A program made the position numbers and the translations under genes. 64,000 bases of DNA. Source: Orobanche coerulescens. Taxonomy: Eukaryota > Streptophyta > Magnoliopsida > Lamiales > Orobanchaceae. Positions 1 to 10,436 of this stretch are shown one piece after another (the stretch's first letter is position 1; each line of letters starts with the position of its first letter). Where the stretch lies: positions 744,001 to 808,000 of the forward strand of contig JAWKAU010000037.1 of NCBI GenBank assembly GCA_033398695.1. The letters run 5' to 3'. Below the pieces are notes generated by a model. The model ran no database searches and was not told the DNA's origin. It saw only the letters and a program-made list of their open reading frames with translations.

Positions 1-719
1 CTTTTTGTAATGAAATTCCTTTGATTCTTTGTTATTCTCTCTCTCTAAACTCCTCAATCTTCAGCCTATCCCTCAAGTCTTCCCCAATACCTCTTTTTAT
101 AAAGCTTAAAAAACCACTTTTTCATGTTCAAATCTTCAAAAATGTCAAAAAGTGATTTTTCCACCGAAAAGTGACACGGCCCGTGTCAAATGACACGGCC
201 CGTGTCATACTGTCCCAGAAAATGCAAAAACTTGCTGGACAGCAGACCCGGTCGTGTCATTTGACACGGCCCGTGTCATACTGTCCCAGAAAATGCAAAA
301 ACTTTCTGAACTGTGAAGTCGTGGTCTAGAAGTCATATCTCCCTCAATACACCTCGGAATTTAGCGTATGATATACCGTTGCGAAGCTGATTTCATGAGG
401 AATCCATATATATATAGAACACATCCTCATTCGAAGTAATGAATCTGGAGATTAGAAAATACGACAGGTAGTGCTTCAATCTTCATCGTTTTAGGCCTCG
501 TTCTCTCGTTTCTGCATTGCTTGATATGTATTTGGGGATTGAGACTTCGGTCTTGATTGATGATGTCCTTAAAACACCTATAAATTCAAATAAAATATAC
601 TCAAGCGTGATCGAGTCCAACAAGCACAATATGAGTACAAACGACACAATTCAACACATTTTAGGATCTTAAAATCCGGAAAAACCTTATAAAAATATGT
701 GTAAAAATGTGTGCTATCA
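1..719 (-). repeat. 3' LTR of a Tat/Athila-like Ty3/gypsy element (partial)
   Basis: On the minus strand a G-rich tract (rc of 720-735) is followed by TGATAGCACAC, which I read as the PPT followed by an LTR start. A TATA-like box lies at about 98-108 (minus strand CTTTATAAAAAGAGG). The LTR runs off the left edge, so its end and target duplication are not visible. The wording around the PPT, a GACGATC run followed by GTTTGGGGG, recalls plant Tat/Athila elements; this assignment is from memory and moderately sure. Confidence 0.55.
165..304. repeat. Palindromic GACACGGCCCGTGTC array
   Basis: The palindrome GACACGGCCCGTGTC occurs intact at about 173-187, 192-206 and 263-277, with a partial copy at 247-260. 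The last copy lies in a second copy of a roughly 43-bp segment repeated 71 bp apart (191-233 and 262-304). It sits on the U3 side of the TATA-like box. The role is unknown; a transcription-factor or methylation-sensitive element is possible. Confidence 0.85.
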
Positions 720-735
720 AAATCCCCCAAACTTG
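720..735 (-). other. Polypurine tract of the left-edge gypsy element
   Basis: The plus strand reads AATCCCCCAAACTTG, that is CAAGTTTGGGGGATT on the minus strand, directly before the inferred LTR start. This is the usual position for plus-strand DNA priming. The call rests on position and composition. Confidence 0.55.
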
Positions 736-1410
736 AACGTTGATCGTCCCGAGCAATGCACTTTAAAATAACAACTCTTAAGGGAACTCGTCCCTCAACA
801 TACCTCAAAGGATCATTTTGAAAATTCATCAATACGCCTCAAGAAATAAATAAGTCGAGTTCTATAAAGTATTCAAATCTCGGGGGTGCTTCCTTAACAT
901 CATAGATAATACTTGAATAATACGAACCTCGCCGGTCAAGTGTATTCCCTCACTCTCAAAGTGTATAATGGGATAAGTGACGCTCAAAACTCATTCAATG
1001 AAATAAGAATCCCCATAGGCTTGCCAATCGTCTACATCTCTACCACTAGTTGTGCATGCAAATTTGGTGAATCAAAAAGGACTTTATCGGTTGTAATGTA
1101 GGCTTTTTGGTCGGGGTAGGATAAGTATGGCTTAAAGTGACTTGACTTGAGCAAATTAGAACATTATCTCAATAATCACTTCGCTCAATTAGAAGCTCAA
1201 TAATCCCTTAGAATTTGTTTCCTTCAACCCCTTGATTTTAATATCATCGCACTAAGCACTTTTGAAAGTGAGAATCACAACCTTATTCCTCCTTATTGCT
1301 CCATACATCTCGTTTCTTTTGTGTCCACGGTTTTTTTTTTTTATGTTTTCATGTGGTGGACAATATCATCATTAAATCACACCAATCTTCCTTCAAATTT
1401 ATTTTGATAA
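736..1410 (-). other. 3' untranslated internal remnant of the left-edge gypsy element
   Basis: No coding similarity is seen on either strand. Short open frames (for example 913-1101) have no recognisable motif. The stretch ends where the copia RNase H reading begins at about 1411, so the junction marks a truncation or an insertion break between two elements. Confidence 0.4.
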
Positions 1411-2081
1411 ATCTATAGAGGACTAATTGGATCACTTCTATATCTCACTGCAAGCAGACCAGATATTTCATATGCAGTAGAAGAGTGTGCAATATTTCAA
1501 TCCAAGCCGAAGTAGTCTCACCAGGAAGCAGCTAAAAGGATAATCAGATACCTTAAGTCCACAATCAATGTTGGTTTATGGTATCCAAAAAATGACAACT
1601 TCGAGCTTTCAGGATATTCAGATGCAGACTTTGCAGGATGCAAGATTGATAGGATAAGCACCAGTGGAACATGTCAATTCCTTGGAACGGACTTATATCA
1701 TGTTTCAGCAAGAAGCAAGTATCTAACTCAATATCCACAACTGAGTCAGAATACTTAGCTGTAGGTAGCTGTTGCGCTCAAATTATATGGATCAGACAAC
1801 AGCTAAGGGACTACAACATCATAGAAAATGAAGTTCCAATATGATGTGACAACAATAGTACAATTGCAATAACTAACAATCTAGTTCTATACTAAAGAAC
1901 AAAGCACATAGATGTCAAATATCACTTTATCATAGATCATGTGCTTAACAAAAGAGTAAGAGTGGGAAGGGTCAGCACAGAGCATCAAATTGCTGACATA
2001 TTCACTAAGCCTTTACCAGAAGAAAGGTTTCTAGAACTTAGCAGGAATATTGGATTACTATATTGGGAAGCTAGTACTTAG
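1411..2081 (+). pseudogene. pol: Ty1/copia pol C-terminus (RT tail and RNase H), broken
   Basis: The translation starts with RGLIGSLLYLTASRPDISYAV, the conserved end of copia reverse transcriptase. It continues through RNase H landmarks: YSDADFAG, a TTESEYLA block, the CDNNSTI block and the TKHIDVKYHFI block, ending in ADIFTKPL. Breaks: a TAG stop at 1513-1515, a frameshift near 1715 just before the TTESEYLA block, a TGA near 1842 and a TAA before the KHIDVKYHF block. RNase H would remove the RNA template during reverse transcription. The family is certain; the protein is non-functional as read. Confidence 0.88.
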
Positions 2082-2093
2082 TTGAAAAACAGA

Positions 2094-2305
2094 TGAGAAA
2101 AGTCATCTCACCTGAAGCAGACAAGAGACGAAGGAAAAGTCATCTGACCTGAAGCAGACAAGAGACGTAGGAAAATTCACCTGACCTGAAGCAGACAAGA
2201 GACGTAGGAAAAGTCACCTGACCTGAAGCAGACAGGAGATGAAGGAAAAGTCATCTGACCTGAAGCAGACGAGAGATGAAGGAAAAGTCATCTGATCTGG
2301 AGAAG
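2094..2305 (+). repeat. 37-bp tandem array between pol and env-like ORF
   Basis: About five copies of a 37-bp unit containing GTCATCTGACCTGAAGCAGA, starting near 2101, 2138, 2175, 2212 and 2249, with decay to about 2305. The unit is not a multiple of three, so it does not encode an in-frame peptide repeat. Looser versions of the GTCACCTGA word continue to about 2460. Confidence 0.85.
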
Positions 2306-2775
2306 GCAAAAATTCATCTGACCTATACCAGCCAAGACTTATCACCTGATCAGACCAATGAAGAAAAGTCACCTGATCAGACCAGCCAAGAAACATCACC
2401 TAAGGCGGAAAAGTTAGCTGACATCAACCACATGCGACATACCTCACCTGATGCAGAGCAGACAAGAAGTCAAACGATTAACCAGCCAAGTTTCTCATCC
2501 TTTGACCGACATGTGATTATTTAATTATATTTTTTCACCACGTGGACTAAAACACACTACCACACTACCTCCACGATGTCCAATCAATCATTCGAACCGC
2601 TATTCTGTATTTTATTATTAAAATTCAAAACATCTCTTCAAATAGATATTTAAGACGGTCGAAATCATTTATCAAAACCTTATCGTCTTCAAACTCACGA
2701 AACCCTAATTTTTCTGAAAAAACAGAAACTCTAGAATTTTCACTACACTAAATCAAAACACTATCTTCTGCAAAA

Positions 2776-5700
2776 ATGGACTCAAATACTTACTTCAAAG
2801 GCGTCAACCTGAAGCTGGTGAAGGAACATATCATATTCAATATTGTCGCTGATTTTGAAGGGTTGCTGGAATCATACAATACGGCGACTATGGCGCACCT
2901 AATCAGGAACATGAAGAAAAATGGGATTTATCATTTTCTGAACATTAATCCCACTCGACTATTCAAGGAAGCCATTATCTGCTTCTACAAGGAGGCCCAA
3001 ATCACTCAATACGGAATCGAGAGATCGATTTTTTGTGAATCTACTAAACAAGAAGACTATCGCAGACGATTTTAAAATGGAGAATATGGGCATTGCAATT
3101 GAAGCCTTGAAACCAAATCCATTCGAACTATGGGAGGAAATCAGAATGCCTGACCAGTCACCAAAAGTCACGTTCACAGCCAAAAAGGGTGACCTAAAGA
3201 AATAATACAAATATATCCTGGACATGACCAACAAAATAGTGATGGGGATGGCAGGCAGTTTTGATCAATTATCCTCATCCAAATATTTTATCATGGGTGC
3301 ACTAATCCAGAGACAAAGGATTAACTGGTCTGACTACATATATAGGCAGTTAGTTTGTGAGCTTAATAAGATGGATTGGGATTTAAAAAACAACAAATTT
3401 GTTCACAAGTTGGCCTATGGATCCCAGATCAGCTGGATTTTGGAGTTCTTGGGAAAGGCCAAAGGAAGAGCAGAAACATTCTTCATCAGCAAGAGACTTG
3501 GTCACCTGGACCAAGCGACAAAGGAGAAACTTGTAGAAAAGAAAAAGCCCATAACAGCTGAGCTTATTGAAAACATAACAAGTGGAACTTCGCCATATAG
3601 AATCCCCTCGGACTCAGATGAAGTTCAATCTGACGCAGCCAACAAAACCATAGCTGAGATCTCATCTGACAAAACTGCAGAGGAGATGACATCAGCCCTA
3701 TCTGCAGCTGAAATACAAAAGTAAACTGCACCTGAGATCCTACCTGCAAATGATTCTGATAGCGACAACATTCCTCTTACTAAGATCTTCAAAAAGAGGA
3801 AGTCACCTGAAAAGCCTTTTTACATTGTATCCTCACCCGAATCATCCCCCAAAAGATAAAGAGGACTTGTGGACTACCCCTCAGACACAGAGGAGGGAAT
3901 GCAGATGATCATCTCACCTACACTATCTGAAGACCACCCAGTCCACTTCTCTGAGCTGAACCCAGAAGTGATCCCACTCTTAACACTTCCAAGTGTTACC
4001 GAGGAAAAAGAAGCAGAGGAAACAATTATAGTACCAAAAGCAGGCTATTCTTTCAACCTTAGGAAAAACAACACTCTGAACCTTACTAAAGCACAGTTAC
4101 AGTTGGTAAGAAAAGAAGTCCTGAATTACTCTTTTATCAATATGTATGAAGAATGGAAAGAACTCAAAATGCTTACCTTCTCTAAACTAAGAAAATTTGT
4201 TGAGAGAAGTACCTGGGATCACCCCATTGCTGTAGAACAACTTATTATGTGATTCTGTCAAGAGACAGATGTGAAGATATTACCGGAGGAGAACTGGTTC
4301 ATCTCCCATTTTAAACAAAACATGGACCAGCTCATCCTCCAGGTTATGAAAGATGTATTCTAAGGAAAAATCTTTGTTGAGGAGGATGGAGTAAGAAAGG
4401 AAAAAGGAGAAAGAGGAGAGATAAAAAAGACTAAAGTTACTATTGTTGAAGTAGAAAAAGGTGAAATTGAAGAAGGTGAAAAGATGGCTGAAGAAAAAGA
4501 TGAAGGCGTTGAAAAAGAAATAGTAAAAGGTAAACAAGAAGATGGAGTTGAAAAGATGGATGCTGAGGAAAAGGAGGAAAAGAAAGAAGGAGAAGAAAAA
4601 GAAGAGGAGATCAGAGAAGAAGAAAAGAAAGAAGAAGAAAAAGAAGAAGATGAAGAAGAGGAGATCAGAAAAGAAAGAAGATGAAAAAGAAGAAGGAGAA
4701 ATAAAAGATGAGGAAAGTAGAGATGATGAGGCTGATGATCATGATGCACCTGATCAAGCATCCAGCTCTCATCAGCCCACAGAAGATGATAAATCAGGTA
4801 CCCCTGACAGGATACCATTTGATCAAGGAGCAGCTGATAGAAGCTTACCCTCAGAGAAATCTACAGCCAGAAAATCAGCTGCATAGGAGGGATCAGGTGA
4901 AAACAATGCTCATCAACTGTCACCTGAAGTCCAACTTTCACCTAAAGTCATTGACCTGATCAGAAGACTAGTGGAAGAAATGGTTGCAAAGCTTCTGGCA
5001 ACCGAGGTTAAACCTGACCTGCAGTCCCTTCATACCAAAGTGGACACTCTTCTCAAAAGGAAGGAACCCTCCCCACCACCCTCAAACTCCAGAATGCCTC
5101 TTGTCATTTCTGACTTTATGACTAGGGTGGAGGAACATCTAGCCAAGATTATTGATGCTGGCAAAAAGGGGGAAGATAAGGAAGAAAGGTAAGAACTTAA
5201 AGCCAAAAAAAGAAGGAGATTCCATTGATCCAAGTTGGAACCTAAAATCCCTTGAAAATGAAGAATGCAGTTGCAACACCTGATGCTCCAGCAGCCAAGA
5301 AAAAGAGAACTCGACAAGACCCTGTTATACCTCTTCAATGGGAAGGAAAAGAGCTATGCGAAGTTGAAGGGTTTCTTCCAGAAGAAGCCACGAATAAATG
5401 GGGGGTGCCAAGAAGCAAATTATTGAAAAATAATATATCTGGGAGATCCTCCAAGACCCAGACTGCACTAATCAACAAATTTTTGTTGATTTCATGGAGA
5501 TTAACTTTCCTAATCTGTGGGAAATACTGAAGAGGGTAGCTGAAGAAGATATCAATGCCTATCCTAGAATCCCTGACTTCAGACCACAGGATCCTCCAAC
5601 TGACATCCATGGAAAGATGGATGATGAAGCTCTTCAGAAGGAGATCAGAGACATCTGTATCAAGAACAACTGCACATCTCCTGAAGAACAAGAGTTTGCT

Positions 5701-5805
5701 TCATCAATCGTCAAGAAGAAATATGGTCTCATACCAGTTTCAGAGAGGCCCATTGGAGCAAAGCCACTGAGATCACTTCCTCCAGCAAGGCAAATCAAAT
5801 GAAGA
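2776..5805 (+). pseudogene. Env-like third ORF of a Sirevirus, frameshifted
   Basis: A long coding stretch of about 1000 codons, starting at the ATG of MDSNTYFKGVNL and ending after PLRSLPPARQIK. It is spread over all three frames: frame 1 at 2776-3075, frame 2 at about 3080-4690, frame 3 to about 5200, frame 2 again to about 5490, then frame 1. In-frame stops lie near 3202, 3722 and 4250. The N-terminal part contains GSFDQLSSSK and a hydrophobic NW-SDYIY segment. The middle (about 4390-4720) is almost pure Glu/Lys, probably a charged coil. No signal peptide, furin-like site or membrane segment is evident, so 'env-like' refers to position only. From memory it resembles uncharacterised repeat-borne proteins of Lamiales (GSFDQ and NW segments). 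Function unknown. Confidence 0.65.
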
Positions 5806-6061
5806 GGAAGAGGAAGGATCTAAAATGTTATTTTTGTTATTTTTTAAACAATTGTTACTTGTAATTTTACAGTTTACTTATAATTTTTACTTGTATTTTG
5901 TTCAAGAACTGCATTGTAATGTAACAAACTATAAAAGTTTTAAAACAGTCAACTTGAATGACAACCACTAGTTGTGTCAAAAAGACTGAGTTTGATTTTT
6001 GTCTTGCACTTTACTTTTGTGCAGACTTGCTTACATTTGAAATGCTTAAGTTTTGTCATCA
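5806..6061 (+). other. 3' untranslated region before the PPT
   Basis: AT-rich, with repeated TTTTTACTTGTA words and no coding signal. It ends in the TTTGTCATCATC context that precedes Sirevirus PPTs. Confidence 0.5.
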
Positions 6062-6077
6062 TCAAAATAGGGGAAAT
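6062..6077 (+). other. Polypurine tract, Sirevirus
   Basis: TCAAAATAGGGGAAAT lies immediately before TGTTAGGA, the LTR start. Position and context match the Sirevirus PPT; one T interrupts the purine run. Confidence 0.75.
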
Positions 6078-7697
6078 TGTTAGGAATACTTGTTAGATTT
6101 TGTTGATGTCATCCCTCTATCAATAATTTGTTCAAATGTCTGCACTAAGTACTTGGCATTGTAAAGAAGAATCAAATAAGTGTCTTCTATAGGCCTTAAA
6201 AATTAGGTTAAGTATTGATCAGTTAGTAAATCGGCTAAGTATAGAACAGCTAACATATCATATGAGTTTTGAGACAAGTCGATATCAAGCGAGTTTTGGT
6301 CAACAGAAATATCAGACGAGGTTTGACCAAAACTCAGCTGCAGCCGAGTTCTGAAGAAGGCAGTATATCAGGCGACTTCAGGTCAAACAAATATATCAGA
6401 AAAGTTTGACCTCAGGCGAGTTATCAGCTGCCCTTTCAGACAACGAACACATCAGGCGAGTATTACTCCAACTGAAAGCAGCCAAGTCTTCGGTCAAGCA
6501 AATATATCAGATGAGAGTTTACCACAGACGAGTTATTTATCAGCCGAGGTTTCCGGTCAAACCTAACATCAGAGGAGGTTGACCTAACCATTACTACAGC
6601 CAAGTTAATTCAGTCCACATCAACAAAGCGTTGAAAGTCAACAATAATTGAAAGACATGCTGACGTGATTTTAAGGATACAAACTGAATGATTCTCGAAA
6701 GTTAAGGAATAAATTATTCCTAGAGATTGGCGCCCGGAAGACTTTCCAAATAAAGTAACCTAGAATAGCGGCGCAATGGGAAGATTCTTCAAATGGACAT
6801 ATTTGAAGAAAGAGACAAGTCGTGCAAAGAGATTAACAAATAAACAAAGAAGTCTACTCTCCAGCGGGCGGATTTATTACAAGAAATGCAATGGCTATAA
6901 AGAAGCTAAAGATTCATACTATAAATATATGAAGAACAGATTGAGAAAAGTACGATGCGAACAACATTTACAAGTGAACAAAGTATTCAAAGCAATCAAA
7001 GCGAACAATAGCATCGTGAAGAGCAAAATTTGAAAGTTCATATACTGAGAAGCTATTGAGTTGGAGAAGACAAAAACTCTAGTCTTAAAAGTTCGAGTAT
7101 GTGGTTGCTTTCTTGAACAAGGTTCTTGAATGTAAAGAGGTTGTAAACGCATCCATGGGTTCTTGATTTGAAGGTAATGGACAACTTGCGAGTTGTTGAG
7201 ACATCTACGGGTTTTCGATCAAGAGGTACAAGGTAGCCAAAGGGAGTTGCAATGGCCACGGGTTTTCACTGGTTGGAAGTTGTTGTAACTATGTGAATCA
7301 TTGTAACGTTTATCTCTGGTTGAAAGTTATTGTGAATTCATCTTCAACTGGTTTGGAGAAAAGTGACTAGTAGAGGACTACCCACCTCTAAAACCACTAT
7401 AAGTGCTTGCGTACTTTACTGTATCACATCATACTTACCTGCTGCATTCATATTTACTGTTTCATTTAGCAGTCAACTGTCTTCCGCATAACTTAGTTTT
7501 ACTGTTGACACAAGTCACCTGCAGTCAACATAAGTCACTTGCACTGTCATTAGCTATGCTTCCACATTGCTCATCTGCAGCTAAGGTTTTACTAGCTGCA
7601 TATTTAACAGCTGAGTTTACTCACCTGAGATTCACGAAAAGAGTTTAATAAGTCTATTCACCCCCCTCTAGACTTATCCTGATGACTTGTGACTACA
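6078..7697 (+). repeat. Sirevirus 3' LTR
   Basis: Begins TGTTAGGAATAC. The U3 part (about 6240-6600) is full of degenerate ATCAGGCGAG / GAGTTTTGGTC words. A TATA box ACTATAAATATATG lies at 6918-6931. The 3' part carries the CACCCCCCTCTAGACTTAT block typical of Sirevirus LTR ends. I place the end at a CA dinucleotide near 7697; it could be a few bases off because the partner LTR is absent. Confidence 0.7.
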
Positions 7698-7845
7698 CAA
7701 ACATATACTAAAATTATTCATCACATAATTAATTAAACATACTATTAAATTAATTATCACATAATTAATTAAACACAATATAAATCTGACTGATAATCAG
7801 GTATAAGATTAATATCCGATCAAAATTCAATAATCTGAAACACTA

Positions 7846-7909
7846 GCCCAGATGGCCGAGCCCTGTACAGCCGCACATGGCCGCGCGGGTTCGAATCCCG
7901 CCTGCCGCA
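7846..7909 (+). other. tRNA-like segment 1 (decayed tRNA or SINE head)
   Basis: GATGGCCGAG at 7851-7860 matches the A-box style of class II tRNAs. GGGTTCGAATCC at 7887-7898 is a consensus B box, inside a perfect T arm: stem GCGGG/CCCGC (7885-7889 with 7897-7901) and a 7-nt loop. The 5' end does not pair with CTGCCGC at the 3' side and there is no clear anticodon arm, so it is not an intact tRNA gene. It could support Pol III transcription. Confidence 0.5.
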
Positions 7910-7995
7910 AGAAATGCATTTTTGAGATATTTATTTTGATTTTAAAAAATACAGGAGTTAAATAAAATATCAGTGAATAAAATTCACAAGAGGTG

Positions 7996-8064
7996 TGCCA
8001 GCCGAGATGGTTGGGACGTGGCTTCGTGTATGAAACAACGCTGGATCGAATCCCTTCAGCCACG
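7996..8064 (+). other. tRNA-like segment 2 (decayed tRNA or SINE head)
   Basis: GCCGAGATGGTTGGGACG (about 8001-8018) resembles an A box with D loop, and GGATCGAATCCC (8043-8054) a B box, at about tRNA spacing. The T stem is weak (CTGGA/TCCCTTCAG) and the acceptor does not close. It has the same orientation as segment 1, about 150 bp downstream. Confidence 0.45.
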
Positions 8065-8344
8065 AAATATTATTTTGCGATTTTATCACAGCCCGCGGGT
8101 CCTGGTCCGGCCGGGACCGACCCGAACCTGAACCGTTTCGCTGTGCTGTTCCAGAACAGTTCTAGACAGCAGTTTATGTGATAAACGGTAAAGAAAAATG
8201 ATTTTGAACGATCTTAATCAATCAAATTAAATCAGAAAAATATTTATAAAATCTTTATTTCATAAATATGATCAAGAACATAATTTCTATATATTGAAAG
8301 CATATAAAACATATTCTATATAAACAATTAAATCACAGCAAGTT

Positions 8345-8357
8345 GGCTCCGATACCA
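8345..8357 (-). other. Primer-binding site (initiator tRNA-Met type)
   Basis: The minus strand reads TGGTATCGGAGCC, complementary to the 3' end of plant initiator tRNA-Met. It is separated by one base from the LTR end ACTCAACA. This fixes 8359-9956 as a 5' LTR in reverse orientation. Confidence 0.85.
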
Positions 8358-8358
8358 T

Positions 8359-9956
8359 TGTTGAGTTTTACGTGAATCTAATACAATAAATATGAGCAAC
8401 ACGCAGCGGAATAAATTAACAAAAAACCCAGACGAGGATCTTCAAGCAGTAATTTAATTGATTTATAAAGAGTTCGTCGAATTACCTTATTTCGCAGAAC
8501 AGATCTGAACTTGGACCAGAAGCTGATTAAAATCCACTTCCTCTTTCGGTGATTCACACACGAACAACTGGTACAAGCCGGATTGCTAGATCCTTATGAA
8601 TAATGTTGATAAACAGTATAAGAAATAATTTCTTGCTAGAAGGATTTGTACTGTTGATCAAAACCAACTAAGGAAAGAAGACGGAAATGGCCGAAACGGA
8701 CTTCTGGATAGAAACGGTACGACCGAACAAAAGAGGGAGGGGGGCGATTTTTGGTGTCACACAATTAGGGTTGTGTAATTTTTTGTCTTATGACATATCA
8801 TTGTCCAAGGCCCTTTATTTATACTAAGTAAACCCTATAGTCAAACTCTAGTATTTGCTTAGTTGCCCCTCAACTTATTAAATAATACAATACATATAAT
8901 ATCTTATAATATATTACTTATTATTTAAATCTCGAATAAATATAATATCTAATATTATATTTATCTTTTCCGGTTGATATAATTAAATAATATAATATAT
9001 AATATCCTATATTACATATTAGTCATTATTTATTTTCTTTAATTAATATAATATCCAATATTAAATTTATTAATTATTCTTGCTTATTTTTAGTTGTCGT
9101 ATATGTGACATAAAAGGCTTATATTATGTTGGCAATTATTTAATACCTTATTAAATAATAAATCATAAGCGGTCGCTAGCAAGACATTTTGACTACACAA
9201 ATATATAAGTTTATAGTCCATTAAACTATTTAACGTGTCAAATCCCTTTATCGCGTGATATCGTAGTTGAACTAAGTCATGGATATTGTCATTCTTATTA
9301 TATTCAAATGCTTTCTCGATCTTAAGTAGACTGATTGAATCCAATGACTCTTAATTTGAGCATGGCATGCATTTCCTTCAGTCCTACTTATCGAGGGGCC
9401 CAGCAGATATCTCTCTCCCTAAAGAGAGAGATAAATCCCCATCTTGATTATTCATTGCCCTCTACATGACTCCTACTAATCCCGATCGCTAACCTTTATG
9501 ATCACCATATTTCAGATGACATTGTATTACATCAAGACATAACAGTTATCATGTTGGACTCTATGATAATCTCAGGTTCACGGATTTATTGACAATTAGT
9601 TATATTGAGATTCACTTGTGACATCTCCATGCAGTGATCTCAATGCGGGTTTGTCCAGTATTGGTTCTCCAACCAATACCCATAAATTTGATCTGTAACA
9701 TACGCATAACCATCCGATGATTATAGATCAAACTTATACTAATATATTAATCACTTGAGTCACCACTCAACACGATTGGACCAGGGACATTTGAATAATC
9801 TTATTATTCGTGAATAACTATTATTCGATTATTATAATATTAAAATATACACACATTGTAATAACCAACGGGAAATAAATGATATCAAATAACTTTATTT
9901 AAATGTGACATCTACAATTTAGGCCCATCGAATGCCCTAGGGCACTATACCTAACA
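8359..9956 (-). repeat. 5' LTR, reverse copia/LARD-like element
   Basis: 1598 bp. On the minus strand it starts TGTTAGGTATAGTGCC and ends AACTCAACA, with TG...CA ends, next to a PBS. There is no second LTR and no coding region in the window, so this is either a fragment or a large non-autonomous element. It contains a very AT-rich block (8880-9080) and a GA/TC-rich hairpin (about 9408-9434). Confidence 0.75.
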
Positions 9957-10218
9957 CAGCAGAAGTAAATGAAGCTGGAAAATATGACGATGTCAAGTGT
10001 TGTAGGACTGTGTGAACGAATCCAGCCGCTAGTGGGCTGTGTGATCAAATCTAGTTCGTGGAGGTTTACAGACTCGGGAACTGAGATGCTAGAAGGTACT
10101 GAGAGGGGTATTGTTGGGGTCTACCTGCAGGGGCATAAAAAATACGCGAGGCGCAGCTTGCGATTCGACCTGTGAGATCTGTACTAGAAATTGGTTAAAT
10201 GAATTGATTTGGACTATT
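9957..10218. other. Unassigned spacer
   Basis: No coding motif, repeat or LTR end recognised. It may belong to the 5' part of the Cassandra-like LTR that follows. Confidence 0.3.
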
Positions 10219-10436
10219 CATACCAACAAGATGTATCTTCTTTTCTGGTAGCCATCTCATAGAAACTCTAAAGTTAGGCATGCTTGGCCTGGAGTAGTTA
10301 TGAGATGGGTGAACCCCTGGGAAATTTCACATGGTGCACGCGAGTGAGGATAAAGCGCGCTAGAAAAAACTCGTATCGGTATAGTGACGACAATCTTCAT
10401 CATTCTGGGGACCAACAGTAGGGCCAGGTACTTTTG
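10219..10436 (+). repeat. Cassandra-like TRIM LTR segment with 5S rRNA-like sequence
   Basis: 10261-10316 follows plant 5S rRNA through its internal promoter region: GAAACTCTAAAGTTAGGCATGC, a GGAGTAGTTATGAGATGGGTG block, then ACCCCTGGGAA. Upstream CATACCAACAAGATG and downstream GAGTGAGGATAAAGCGCGC, CTCGTATCGGTAT and a CAATCTTCATCATTCTGGGG-like tail resemble Cassandra LTRs as I remember them. A plain 5S gene would end soon after the CCTGGGAA block in a T run, which is absent here. Boundaries are approximate and no second LTR is seen. Confidence 0.6.

Larger units (their letters stand above)
1411..7697 (+). mobile_element. Sirevirus-type Ty1/copia element, 5'-truncated
   Basis: Order on the plus strand: end of pol (RT tail and RNase H), a 37-bp tandem array, a long env-like ORF, a PPT inside the context TTTGTCATCATCAAAATAGGGG, and one LTR. 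A long extra ORF between pol and the 3' LTR and the TTTGTCATCATCAAAA(A/T)-GGGG context are known hallmarks of Sireviruses. The 5' LTR, gag, protease, integrase and most of RT are missing. The copy cannot be active. Confidence 0.75.
7698..8344 (-). other. Leader of a reverse copia/LARD-like element
   Basis: Lies immediately inside the PBS and LTR at 8345-9956. No gag or pol similarity is seen. It is AT-rich with repeats of ATAATTAATTAAACA (7725-7770), a GC-rich island (8090-8140) and two tRNA-like segments. The left limit against the Sirevirus LTR is approximate. Confidence 0.45.

Noticed and set aside
913..1101. 62-codon plus-strand frame
   Set aside because: Antisense to the 3' internal part of a gypsy element; no motif.
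4360..4818. 152-codon Ser/Phe-rich minus-strand frame
   Set aside because: Antisense shadow of the Glu/Lys-rich block of the env-like ORF; composition alone keeps it open.
7846..7909. Functional tRNA gene
   Set aside because: The T arm is good, but no acceptor pairing and no readable anticodon arm.
8359..9956. Complete autonomous element
   Set aside because: Only one LTR and a short leader are present; no gag, pol or PPT found.
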